Source of the DNA: Ricinus communis
Taxonomy: Eukaryota > Streptophyta > Magnoliopsida > Malpighiales > Euphorbiaceae
Direction: 5' to 3'
Length of the DNA: 64,000 bases
Assembly: GCF_019578655.1 (NCBI RefSeq)
Contig: NC_063264.1
Coordinates: 1,054,001-1,118,000, forward strand
Position numbers and translations under genes: made by a program. Each line of letters begins with the position of its first letter. The first letter of the stretch is position 1. Under the pieces are notes generated by a model, which was given only the letters and a program-made list of their open reading frames with translations, was not told the DNA's origin and made no database searches. This document shows positions 43,133-55,386 of the stretch, piece by piece.

Positions 43133-44859
43133 GGGGAGTAAAGAGAGAATGAATGAATTTTTCAATGGCAGGTCTCAGATGTAGGATCTACACTAAAAAT
43201 GTGGTGACCCTTTTTCTGCGCCCACCAATCAAAAAGAATGGAACGGAAATACCTCACTAAGAGTACGGTGGCCAATATGCTGCATATCAATTTTCTTTTT
43301 CCAAAAATAAATAAATAAATAAATAAATAAAAGGACAAATTACGACACCAAATTATTAAAATATAAAATCCTTTCAAAAAACACTTTTTTGTTTTGTTTT
43401 GTTTTTTTTTTTTTTTTAAAAAAGTAATTAAATATTTAAGAGAAAAATCTTCAAATTTCAATCAATAAAGAAAGCCACCTTGCAACTACACTGTACCTTC
43501 TATTTCTTTTACTCAGTTTCTTTTCTTTCCCATTCTTAGCTTTTACTACCATTAGCAGTATTTTCTTATAACAGTCACAACTGATATTTGTACTTGATTT
43601 ATCTTAAACCAAATTAAAATAATGATTATCTCTATGAATTTTATGGATAAATATGGTCATAAATAGAAGTTTATAACAATTATGTTTATTATAAAGTAAT
43701 ATTTAGATTAGTTTTTCATTGATGCATTACTATACATATTGTATATTAATTAATTATTAAACATATGGTTATCAAAAAAATATTCTTGAAATATTAGATT
43801 TCTATTAAATTTAAATTTCTATATGTTCCTATGTGAAGAGATGAAATTGAACTTGAAAATGATAAACACATTGTGTGTGTATCATTCTTGTTTATGTATG
43901 TATTAGACAGGTTTTTTCAATATTTTTTATATATTATAAATTCCATATTATAGATGCATTCTTGGCAAGATAGAACAATTAGTATAGCAAGCACTTAGTT
44001 TGGTGTTCCCCTTTTATTAAATGGAAGTGAAACTCTTAGGACGAAAGAAGACCAGTTTTTGAACAAGGAGATGAAGTATTTAGATCTATTCAGTAGCCTG
44101 AAAGATTCTATATTTAATGTATACACTGTAACTAAAAAAAAAGAGTGATATGTATCACTTTGGTATTGAATGATTGACGCATTCTCTATTATTTAATACT
44201 AATAAATATGTGTGATTTAATGCATAGATAAAAACATGCATCAAATTTAGACAAGAATTAGAAACTACGTCATCTCCTTAAAACGCTTCATTTAACCGGT
44301 ACCTTTACTATTTTTTGTTTAACTAATTCTCTTCTTCGTCTTTTTTCCCATAATCTGAATAGCTTTGTTTTTTTAATCTATTACCACAATTCAATCTATA
44401 AAACCATTATAACATTGGACCAATCCAAGATCATACCAAGCACTAGTACTATTCACAACAGCCATAATTGCTATACCCATTTCAAATAAAGTCTAGAGTT
44501 TCAAATTTGTGATTAGAAAAATCAAATCTTTAGAAGATGAAGCAACTGATAAGAAATTAATTAGAAAAAATAACTTCTTAATTAATTTAATAAATATAGA
44601 AATTATATAATAATGAAATTTAAAATTCAATGCCTTCTACTAATAAAATTTGAAATCACTTCGGGCCAAAAGCCCACCACAGTCCATGAAATCAGCGGGT
44701 CGGATAAAGTGAGGCTAATTTAGTCTATTCAATATTCATAACCAGCTCCGGGGAAGAACGACTAAAAGAAAATCTCAAGCGAAGCAAAACTAACAGAAAC
44801 AGCAACAAAAGGGAATAATAAAAATTAGGGTTTTGGGTTTTGACGCTAAGCAAAGAAAA
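43133..44859. other. Intergenic between GRP 3 and HYPK
   Basis: AT-rich, with an AAAT microsatellite at about 43,305-43,331 and a poly(T) run near 43,400. The last 150 bases are likely the HYPK promoter/leader. No other gene is seen. Confidence 0.5.
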
Positions 44860-45878
44860 ATGGAGGTTACAGATGAAGGAGGAATAGAGAGAGTTGTTGA
44901 TTCTAAAGACTTACAGCAACAAAGCAAAGCACTTGATAAGCTCACTGACCGTGTTGAAGATCGCCAGCTCGATTCCACTCGCGTTCAAGAGGTTTCCTTT
45001 TTTCTTCTTTTTCTTTTTATTGTTTCTGTTTCAGATTATTTAAAAAAAGAAAAGGTAATTCTGAAATTTGATTTTTGAATAGGCTATGGCTTCGATTGCT
45101 GCATCAGCCGAAGCTGATAGGAATGCTATGAGATTGAGGTATCAATTCGCGCTTTTCAATAATACATGTAGATCTAATTGAATTTGATTATTTGATTTTC
45201 CTGAAAGAGTTTTGCAGTTAAGCTTAGATACCGTGCATTGGTGCTCACAAAAGTCAGCATGTTGTAAGTTCCATAACTAATTTATTCATCTCCCTCATCC
45301 AATGGTAGGGTTTACTAGGAGCAGAGTAACCAAGAACAACCCGAAGAATAATATACGAAATATAAACTTTTTTATCTCTTTTTTAAAAATATTATTGGCT
45401 CCTAATGGGGATTTCTGGAGATGGCTTCCTGTATCAATTCAGCTACATCCTATTGGGAAATAGAAACTCTTCCAAGTGTGTCAATTTTCAATATAGAGTG
45501 AAAGATACATGGTTGAAATGTGTATATAAGAGTAGCACATGATTATTATTGGACTATCAACAACGTTAGAAGGAAACTGCAGCGTGGACATGGTTGAATT
45601 TTTTATTTTTAATGTGACTGGTTCTTCGCAGGGAGAAAGAATTGGCTGCTGTTAAGATCAACGCTGCTGATGTTGACATAATTGCCAATGAACTAGAGGT
45701 TATTTTCCCTACCGCTTTTTTAAGTGCTTAGGAACATGCATCAATTTGGATGCTTTGGCTTCTAACAATTGTTTCTGTTTACTTGGCTCGCAATCAGTTG
45801 GATAAGAAGGTCGCAGAGAGAACCTTAAGGGAGCACAAAGGTGATGCTGTTGCTGCAATTCAACATCTTCTTCGCTAA
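44860..45878 (+). CDS. HYPK: HYPK, NatA N-terminal acetyltransferase accessory subunit
   Basis: Four exons, 44860-44991, 45083-45138, 45632-45698 and 45798-45878, encode 111 aa with GT-AG introns. The ATG at 44860 was chosen; the longer frame upstream starts only with TTG. N-terminal DSKDLQQQSKALDKLTDRVEDRQLDSTRVQ is the charged helical region of plant HYPK. The C-terminal half, EKELAAVKINAADVDII and LREHKGDAVAAIQHLLR, is the UBA-like domain that contacts NAA15. HYPK binds the ribosome-associated NatA complex and promotes co-translational N-acetylation in plants. It is convergent with the PAS kinase gene 1.4 kb to the right. Confidence 0.93.
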
Positions 45879-47276
45879 AAATACCATTGTGATAAAATTG
45901 CTGGGTTTGAAATTCTGTTGAATATTAAACCTTTGGAATGTGAACAAAACAAGAAAGTCCAATTTTTATCCACAGAATTATTGTAACCATTTGTAATTCT
46001 TGAAGCAGGTCATATAGCGTATCCCTTGTGCCTGATATAGGTGGTGACTTTGGTTAATATCTTCGTCTAGATATGTTATTGCGCTGACAATATTCGTGTT
46101 ACTCTCTGAATGCAATAGTAAATTGGCAAGACTGAGGCCACTTTCGATCACCAGTGAGAGGTTGCATGAAGTGTTGGCAGCTTGCAATATTTTTTGGGTC
46201 TTGTGTTGATCGTTACTGTGGTTCACTAAGCTTGAATTCCTTCAAAGCACTAACAATCTCGTTTGCCCCCCTAAGCTTAAAACGGTTCTGGCTTTTCAAG
46301 CCCCGAAACAAGCTTCATGGCATCATTTATGGGAATTTGCTTTACTCGCCTAAAATCTAAATCTTCCATCAGATGTTACTATCTTGCATCATCTTCATTA
46401 GTGGAAATCTGAAATCCAACTGTACTGAATCTGCTTTCTGCTTGGCTAAGGCTGATGCCTGAAACTTTTAAGCACTAGTGCATGCTATAGCATGATGACA
46501 ACAATAGATAGCCAATAGTTCTAGAAAGTAACAATACTTTCAATTTTAATGGGATTCTCAGGAAGAGTTGCTGTCCGTCAAATGTGATGAACACTATGCC
46601 TTGCCAGTGCTATTTTGGAGATAATTTCACTTCTCCACACAAGTCGACGACTAAACGCTAAAACCTACTTCCAATGATTTTGAACATCAACAAAGATCGA
46701 GTTACCAATGCTGAAAGTGCCCTTTGCTGACGTGCAAGATTGCCAATGAACAGTAAAGATGGAAGACCCAACGACTGAAGCAATGGAGCTTTCCTTTAAA
46801 TTAATCGAGAAAAACTTAAAAAGATAAAAGTAAGATATTATATCTCAATCTATATTATCGATTAAAAAATGTGTTTGCTGTACAACTTTTCTGAGTGGTC
46901 CTAAAAATCTCTCGCACATTAATGGTGGAATTGAACCCAAACAGCGTAACAAGTCCAATCACAGCACCGTAGATGATGGATTTCGAAGATTTTAATGATG
47001 TCAGTAAATAAACACCAAAACCATCCAATCACCATCAAACTTTAGGCAGCTCACGTGGATTCCAACTACATCAGTTTCTTTTTTCCCTTTCTTTGTCTGC
47101 TTGCTGTGAGTTTTTCTATGCCAATACCACAAACTTTTAGTGGCAATCTGTGGGCAACTGTGCTAACCGTTTCCTCACCAGCAATTGCCACAAAATATTT
47201 GCAAGAGAAGGAAAAGAGAAAGCTATTTCTGTGCCGAGTCGATCAATGAAAGCCAGAAGCTAAAGAATCTTTTGGT
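45879..47276. other. Intergenic between HYPK and the PAS kinase 3' end
   Basis: HYPK 3' UTR at the left. Between about 46,190 and 46,350 the minus strand reads weakly protein-like (INDAMKLVSGLEKPEPF; KLRGANEIVSALKEFKL) in two frames with stops; this may be a decayed gene piece but no family is recognised. The rest is unremarkable. Confidence 0.4.
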
Positions 47277-50200
47277 CTATAATTCCTTTTGTGTGTTATC
47301 CCCAGCTGCGGAACGGGCTGCTTGGAATTGAATTGCGTATTGTCTTTGCAGATCTCTTAGCTTCTCCAGCAGTTCCTGGAACGTGGGACGGCACTGAGGA
47401 TCACTGGTTTTCACAAAAGTAAGAGATTCACAAGTTAGCAAGCTTTATCAATGTAGAAATGTATTTATGCTGAGAACCGTACCATGAAACAAAGAGACAC
47501 AGATAAAACAACTCAGTTCACCTTGGAATTGAATACATTTATGTCTCAATCAACAACTATACTGACCTATTTTACGCATTTCAGAATACCTTTACCACGA
47601 AATAGAAATGATTCACAAGATATCCCTTAGGAGTGAAAAATATATCTATAGCCAAAGTCAACCTGTGCAAATGACAAGCCTTTTAATTGCATACATAAGC
47701 ATCTAATAATTGACCCACAAAATCACAAATTTTTAGCTACTTAGTCTTGGTTAAAATGTTATATATAGCTAGAGTTTTGAATTTCAAAAAAATTCTCACA
47801 TGCCAATGTCAGTTTGGAACAAATTGAAAGGGAGAGACAGTACGGACTAGAGTCGTCAAACAATATGAAACAACAAACCCACTGCAATTCCAAGTCCAGA
47901 AATTATTGTGCATATTTAATTCAATTAACTTAATGTAATGGATGTCTAATAAGAAGCACTTAAGCAAAGCATTAAGAAATCTCTATAAGGGGTATCTTTA
48001 TACAAATGAAAACACATTATGTTTGTTATCAGAATAAGAACCTGTGCCAGCAACTCTCAATTATAGAAGCCCACAGTGGATCCACATCCTTGGGGATCTC
48101 CAACCGTTGGTTCATGAACCCTACAGCTCCAATCACCTGCAAGTATATTAAACAGAATATTATTCGTGTGTGGTGCCATGTCACCAAGCAAAACCACTGT
48201 TAAAGGAACTGAAAATAGCAAAATTTCCATCTGGAGTAGTTACCAGTGTTTTGGGTAGCCAGTACAACACTGAGAAATTATGCCTGATCATAGTTATTAG
48301 GTTTTTACTTCTCAAATAAATGTCCTCACAAATTGTTCAAATGAAAACTACCTGCATTGAGTTGAGATTATCCCAAGGGATCTTCTCAGTGGCAAGCTCC
48401 CACAGTATCACTCCAAAGCTGTATACATCAGACCTAAATAAAGCCAAACAGCAAGACAGGACAATATGCATAAGTGGGAAGGTTCAAGAAGCATTGTTAT
48501 AAAGAATTATAAAGGATTAACATTTTCAGTCCAAAGGAGTAGAACATACTTTTCATCTGATGGTTCATTCCGTAGAACTTCTGGTGCCATCCATTGAGGC
48601 TGCAAAATGGGAATTAGCAGGCTGAGAATTTGAAATTAAAATTTTAAGCATCACTGAAAAAATTATAGACCAACAAGATTGATGAAGTGCAAAAGAGATT
48701 GTGTGATTGCTAGGTAAAATACCGTTCCCTTCCCGGTCTTAGTTGTCAAATAAGTTTCGTGCTTTAGACGGGATAAACCAAAATCACCAACCTGTTTAGA
48801 CAATAATCAGACAACCACTATTATTAGTTCCAAGAATGGTTTCCCATAGAAAGAAAGTTAGACAGACAAACATAGCAAAAATGAAAAAACAAATATAATT
48901 AGTTACAGACCTTTACAGTCCAATTCTTATCAACCAAAAGATTTGAAGACTTCAAATCCCGATGAATAATAGGTGGATTGCAATGATGAAGATAATTCAT
49001 ACCTCGTACCTGTAGAAAGGTTAAATAAAATTACAAATGAGTTAAGAGTTCAAAAGCCAAGAGTAAGAAACATTAGCAGAGCACAATGGAAGAGATATAA
49101 TAGATGGATGAGAGACACAAGAACAAGTTAAACCTACATATCGTGCCAAGGGACCTTACACCAATAGCAAACCCTGTAAATAAAACAAAAAGAAATTCCC
49201 AGACACTTCTTACTCACTATATCTAATGCCATATGAATGCGACGTCTCCAGTCCAATTTTGTTGTGTTTCTCTGGAGCAAGCGAAACAAACTTCCACTGC
49301 ATTGTTTAAAACACAAATCACATTATTTTCTTTCTCTCCCACAAAATTCAAGGTCGGAAAACCAACTAAATGGCATACTGCATTATAAAGAATCAGATAG
49401 CCTGCTATCGAAATTTTGGAAAAAACAATTTGGAATTACCGTGGAAGGAACTCTGTAATAATGCAGAGACGTTGAGGTGAAGTGACAGCACCCATGAAAA
49501 GTAATACGTTGGGATGCCGAAGCCTTTTCATAAGAGATACCTTCAGAAATATAACAAACATTTGGTGTTATTGCTCAACTAGAAGAAGAGAATAAAAGAG
49601 ATTCTTTCTTTTCTTCCCTCCTTCTTCAGGTCAGAGGAAGGGGAGAGTATTAGTATATAAGCATGTGTTCAGGTAACATGCGGAGTAAAAATGCCCAGCT
49701 GAATTCAGTTTGACAATGCATCATTAGTTTCATGGGTAACAATAGAAAGAACGATGAATTAGAAAGCAACTAAAACCTTTAGATGGTAGCAACATGAATG
49801 CGGTAAAACAGTCTCGCAGAGAGTTTTGAAAGGACAATAAAGAAGCATAGCACTATAAAAATTTTCTAAGACAATTAGAAGTTCATATAGACATGGTTTG
49901 GTATGTTGAAGGTAAAACAGGAAAAAGAATTAGCTAAGATGCAGCCTACATAAGAAAAATAAAAAAATAAAAAAACCTCGGGACAAAGCAGATTCCTTTT
50001 TAACTTTGCTTAAATGGAAAATTCTTAAAAACTAGGGAATCGAGGTAACAAGGACACGCACCTCTTGTCTAAACGCGAGTATCACATCATCTGAATACTC
50101 TTGCTTGGAGAATACCTTGACAGCAACATCCTGAAATAAAATAGAAACCATTCAACCAACATGATTAACATGACAACAATATTTTTTCTGCTTACTTCCC

Positions 50201-52724
50201 TGCCTTATAAAAACAATTGTAGCTTGATTAAAATCAAAACTGGCAGTAAAGACAGAGTCAACAATAACCATTCTCACAATACAGGTTCTGTTATAAGTAT
50301 GACTACAAAGTTGATTTGACGACTTGGAACTAGAACATTAGCAAGATCTTATATTTAAGAATATACACTTGAAAACTGCAGATATGGCTAGATGGCAGTC
50401 GATAAAGCTACTTAATCTGGGTCCATATGCATTATACTCCATGAAAAGTTCTTAACATGAAATAAAGTTAAAGGGAAGAGCAAAGAACATACTGATCCAT
50501 ACCACAGGGCATGATATACAGTGCCGCAAGAACCTGCGCGATAAGAGGGTAAAAAAAAACAATATGATGATTAGAATGGTAGACAAATAAGGAAATATTA
50601 CAACATCAGCTCTGTAAAAGGGACTTGAAGACTACCAAGTGAAAGAAGTAAAGCAGCATTAGATGGACATTAATAATATCAAATGCCCATTGAAAAACTT
50701 TTTATTGCAGATGAAAAATTTCAAGTACAGGAAAGATCAACTGCAGGTAAGTGGACGCAGTAAAGAAATATCTCAACAATGAGAAAATTGGTGCTCTAGA
50801 AGCAAAAATGTTACCCAAAAGATAATTACCTTGCCCAATTTGTTCTCCTATTGTCAAGTCTTCCCATAATATTTCATAATCCAAGCAGTCAATGTCCATG
50901 TCCACCTTATTAATAGCACTACTACTGGTACTTCCACAGCTGCTGGCACTGCTTGTACTATTAACGTTGACTGAGGAAGACCAGGATCCGGAGGCCTCAT
51001 TATTGGTAGGCCGATTACTCTCATTCAGCTGGCTCTCAGGTTTTGCACCAGCAGGGGGACTCCTTTGATGAAGCAATTCACTCTCTTGATCATTTTGCAA
51101 CCAGGGCCACACAAAACGGGAGGTCTTTGTATCTGGGCCTTCCCTTTCAATCCCTTTCCAGGGCCATGATAGCCCTTTTTTACCAATCCAAGCCTCAGCT
51201 TTTGAGGTAATAATCTTGTGAATTCCAGGTTTTCCTTCACTCTCATATCCAGAATCTCGAATGGCTTTCATCGGGGACTTTTCATCAACATGAGAAAATG
51301 TACCAAACTGAGATGGATGTATATCACCTCTAGGTGTGCTAGCTCCACTAGAGTTTGCATCTTCCCTGTGGTCAGAGAGAGCTGCATCTGAAAAGCCATG
51401 ATCAGATTGATGACTATCACCACTCCCACCTTCACGATCCATGATGTTATCTCCCGTCCGAATTTTTGACTTTACTTTGTTGCTCACTCTGGATGCCTGT
51501 TTGGATAGTTTCAATCATCAAGATACACAATATCGCATAGTAAATTCACATGAATATAAGAACATGGCAGACTGACCAAATTTGTTATTTTAGAAGCTAT
51601 TACTGCTTGCAAAGGCTGTTGAGAATCAAGTCCAAGTTTTGTTGTAACAGTACTTCTTGGCCGACTAAAACTTGAATCAGCTTCTGAATTCTTTGGACCT
51701 ATCAATGCAACTCTTGTTTCTTGAAATGGGCGCACATCACCTGACACACAGATAATCCCAATCAAAGTGCCATCATCATCGTAGAAGGGAGTGTTGGTTG
51801 CAACAGCTGTAAATCTCTCTCCCATCTTATTTTTAACTGGAAATTGCCCCGTCCATCTCTCCCCCATTGCAACACGATGGACTATATTATTCGCCACCGC
51901 AAAATCTCTGGGATCCACAAGCAACTCAATGGCATCCTGACCGAGAGCCTCCGCGGAAGAATAGCCATAAAGATTCTCAGCGGTTCTGTTCCTGCAGAAT
52001 TAAATAATAATACACCCAATTTGATACATGAATACTTGTAAAGAAAATTCACAGTGAAACACAAAAACTACAAGCGAAAGCTTTACTAGCCTCATTTTTA
52101 CTAAACAACTTCATAAAACCCTAGTATGCCTAGTCAACCAACAGCAAGAATTAAAACCAATCAAAAGAAGCAAAAAAAAATAAAAAAAGAATCAGATTAA
52201 TAAGGTATAACTAACTAACTAACTAACCAATAAATGATACGGCCAGAGAGATAAAAAATATGAACAGACTGTCCCATAGACTGCAATATATTCAAATACT
52301 GTTTATCAGTAAACTTAACAGCTGATGGCCCACACTTATTGCCTCCTTCTTCTTTAACGGCAGCATTAATTTTATCAGCACTCGAACTCCGACTTTCACG
52401 CTGTAACGGGGACGAATGCCTAAACGACGTCGAACCTTTCTTCCAAGCTGCGACTACCTCAAAGCCACCAGCACCAGCACCACCTCCACTCCTCCTAGTC
52501 CCCGTTCTTTGCGGAGAAATGGAATGAGACCTCTGCTGCTGCTGCTGCTGCTGCTGCTGCCGGTGGTGATGGTGATGGTGGTGGTGATGGTGGTGCAGCT
52601 GGCTGTCTGATACTGGATCGCTAGTTAGTTTAAACTTGGACATCTGTTCCTTAAGATGTGCTTGCCCTGCTTCTAATTCTTGGATCTTCTTTAATAGCTC
52701 TTCTGCTGCTGGTGGACTTTCCAT
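47277..52724 (-). CDS. PAS-domain Raf-like MAPKKK (dual-specificity protein kinase)
   Basis: Thirteen exons (52724-52228, 51991-51577, 51496-50830, 50533-50493, 50130-50062, 49540-49440, 49296-49218, 49009-48911, 48791-48723, 48599-48550, 48433-48352, 48136-48042, 47403-47277) join in frame to give 796 aa. N-terminal helix ([19 protein letters not shown]) is followed by His11 (residues 44-54) and Gln9 (56-64) tracts. A PAS domain spans about 139-255, then a Ser-rich linker with [20 protein letters not shown]. The kinase domain (about 513-775) has IGQGSCGTV, VAVK (Lys545), HRDLKSSN (Asp641) and DFG (659-661), with the KSSN signature of Raf-like kinases. All catalytic residues are present. It belongs to the PAS-RAF group that includes Arabidopsis At3g06620/At1g67890; inputs and targets are unknown. 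Confidence 0.94.
52500..52600. repeat. CAG/CAY trinucleotide repeats coding for poly-Gln and poly-His
   Basis: On plus, nine CTG units (minus: CAG, Gln9) are followed by a GGTGRT run coding eleven histidines. The nearly pure CAG run makes length polymorphism likely. Confidence 0.9.
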
Positions 52725-55386
52725 ATTCTATCTTTGTTTTTTTTCCTTCTTTTCTTTCAAGAATCAAGAATCAAGAATTCAAGAGTTGAAGAACTTGTAT
52801 GTGTTTTCAACTTGTAATGATTCTATAAGATGAAATGGATAAGGATATAGAGATTCATTTACACCAATTTTCAATGTCTCAAGATAGTCTCTTCTCTTCT
52901 CTTCTCTGACTTTCCTTTCTCTAGAAAATAGAATTTTGTACAAAGAGAAAAAGAGAGAGATGGAGGTTTCTTTTTCCTCTTTGTTTTTTTTATTTTTATT
53001 TTTTTTATAATGATTTTGCTGATTTCTTATCACTATCTGTATGTAATCTATCAGCTTCTTTTCTTTTTCTTTTTCTTTTTTTTCTCTTTTAATCTTTTAT
53101 CTTTAGTTAGGTTTGGTAATGGTGGTGTTATTATTATTATTAATAATTATTATTATTCTGTTGTTCTTCTTTTACTATTTTCTCTCTCTAAAAATAAAAT
53201 AAAAATGTTCTTCTAATGTTTATGGTCGTGTCGTGTGTTAGTTTTGTTGTCGTTTCTTTCTTTTCTCATCTCAATTCTAATAACCATTTAGACCAGACGT
53301 TATTTATACTTTACTAGGAGCAAAACACCAGCCCGCATTTATCTGTTTTCTCCACGCCCTTTTTGTGTGTTTGGACAGTTATAGCCTATCGTAGTGCTAG
53401 ATTTTTAACCATTCGTCCAATCACTGCAGCGCGTTTCTTACACGTCGGTATGGCAGTAGGGATTTCCAACTTTTTTCCTTTTCCTCTAAAAGCACCCAAT
53501 ACATCCAAACAAGTATCATATCCCCACTCCTTTGTTTGTATTTCTTCCATTCACTATGGTTTAATTTTAAATGATCCATTTTGTAAAATTTATTAATTTA
53601 AAAAATTACTAAGTTTTATGGTAGAATTTGAATCTTTTTCAAATTGGTACTACAGGACAAGTATTGATCCCTAAGTTATTTAGTCTAATGATGAAAAGCT
53701 GAGTATTGTTTCTTTTTTCTGAAGCTAATTGATTGTGTATAACTAATTATTGAGAAGTGAATATCAAAAGTTGCATTGCATGCATAATTTTGTTTGTCAA
53801 ACATGTCTCACTCATCCATGTTTAACTGATTGCCTTTCAAGAAAAACCAAAATATTGTAGCTTTTAAAGGGAGAAGGATTTTTTCTTGCCTATCATTTCC
53901 ATTCTAAATGGGTCAATTACTTGCCTGTCTTTATTGCTTATTGCAATATATATATATATAGGTTCAATTAGTGCATTAGGAAGCAAAGCAAAGCAATGGT
54001 TATAGCTCAACTCTCTACTGCTCCTTTTTTTGTGGGTGCATTTGTTTTCCCTCTTTGAAAAGTAGCATTTTGTGCCCATTTCTTTTTAATTTTTTTTTTC
54101 TTTTGCTATCTTCTTAATTAATTTATTTGTTGTGGGTAGTTCCAACTTTGTTTTGGAAGGAAGCTATTGGCAAGTTGCCCTCTCTCTCTCTCTAAGTTTG
54201 GGGTTCTCTCTAAAAGTTTTGTTTGCGTGCACAGCATGATTAAGGGCGTGCACGCACAGAGTTGAAGTTGTGATAGGGACAAGAGGCAGGCAGCATCCAA
54301 ATCTTCTTGCTCCTTTAATCTCTCTTTAAGATTATTAAATGCTTAATCCCGTATTAAGGAGAATAAGTGAGAGTTTCAATTGCTGCTAATTAGGATCAGC
54401 AGCATAAGATTACAAAGCTCCAAACTTAATTGCAACTTGCATCCTTATCTCTCTTCACCCCATGTGCTACCCCAGCAGTCATTATAACCTAACCTTTTTT
54501 CTTTTTTTCTTTTTCTTTTTTTCTAAAATGCCCACTTTTATAATAATGTTGACCTGAAAAACCTTATTCAGCAGCATTCATCATTTCGAACTTGTAATAA
54601 ATTTAATTAAGGACTAGTATGTTTGAATCAATGGATAATTGAATTAATAATGTCCTAAAATTTAAGAAAGAAATTGATCAAGGTTGCATTCATGGTCATC
54701 TACAGTAACACCCTGTTGGGGCCATCTCCAGCTGTTTTATCCAAAGAATCAAAAATAAATAAATAGCAATTGTATCATTTACCAATTACGGAGAAGAACA
54801 CATGCATTTAAATGTAGTTTACAACTCTCATGTTATATACCAGGCCTCGACATTTGACTTTATTATACAGGAGACATAACAAAAAAAGACATTTAAGTTA
54901 AGGACTGGCCCTGGAGCTGGAGGGAAAATCTGAGTGTATGCTGCAGTAATTATGGGAACCGGAGAAGATGTGATGTATACATACATGTATTTACTTTACA
55001 GCCGATTGCAAAGCTCTTCATTGTGGAAACCTCCTCGAAAAATCTTATGAGATCCACGTGTTGCTTTCTTGATTACATGATAGCACACTACCAAAGTTTT
55101 GATCTGGCATATATCAGCAAGATCGCTGTGTTTCTAGACAAATGTTAGTCAGATAACCTCCGCTGCATAGTCGGTGATCTGGGCAGGCTTTGATGTAAAA
55201 GCATCAGACCTGCTTCAAAAGGTGGCATGAAACAGTTGCATTACCTAAAGATTAGCCGAAGTCAGGTAGCCTTGGTACAAGAGTAAACCAGGTAACTGGG
55301 TTTTGAAAGCAGTTCTCATGAGGTGTACCGCCAGTATCAGGTCAAAATTGGAAAAGAACTTCAATAAATCTCCAGGGCCAAACATC
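52725..55386. other. PAS kinase promoter/leader and phyB 3' region
   Basis: 52,725-53,250 is pyrimidine/purine-rich (CTTTTCT tracts) and is likely the kinase leader. A 9-bp inverted pair TGCGTGCAC/GTGCACGCA with a 15-base loop lies at 54,224-54,256. The phyB 3' UTR occupies the right end. No gene recognised. Confidence 0.5.

Noticed and set aside
46150..46360. Possible gene fragment (KLVSGLEKPEPF / RGANEIVSALKEFKL) 3' of HYPK
   Set aside because: Two frames broken by several stops, no recognised family; noted only as possible decay product.
54118..54300. miRNA precursor suspected from the inverted repeat and GAGGCAGGCAGC
   Set aside because: The stem is only 9 bp, and neither arm matches a plant miRNA family that I can recall.
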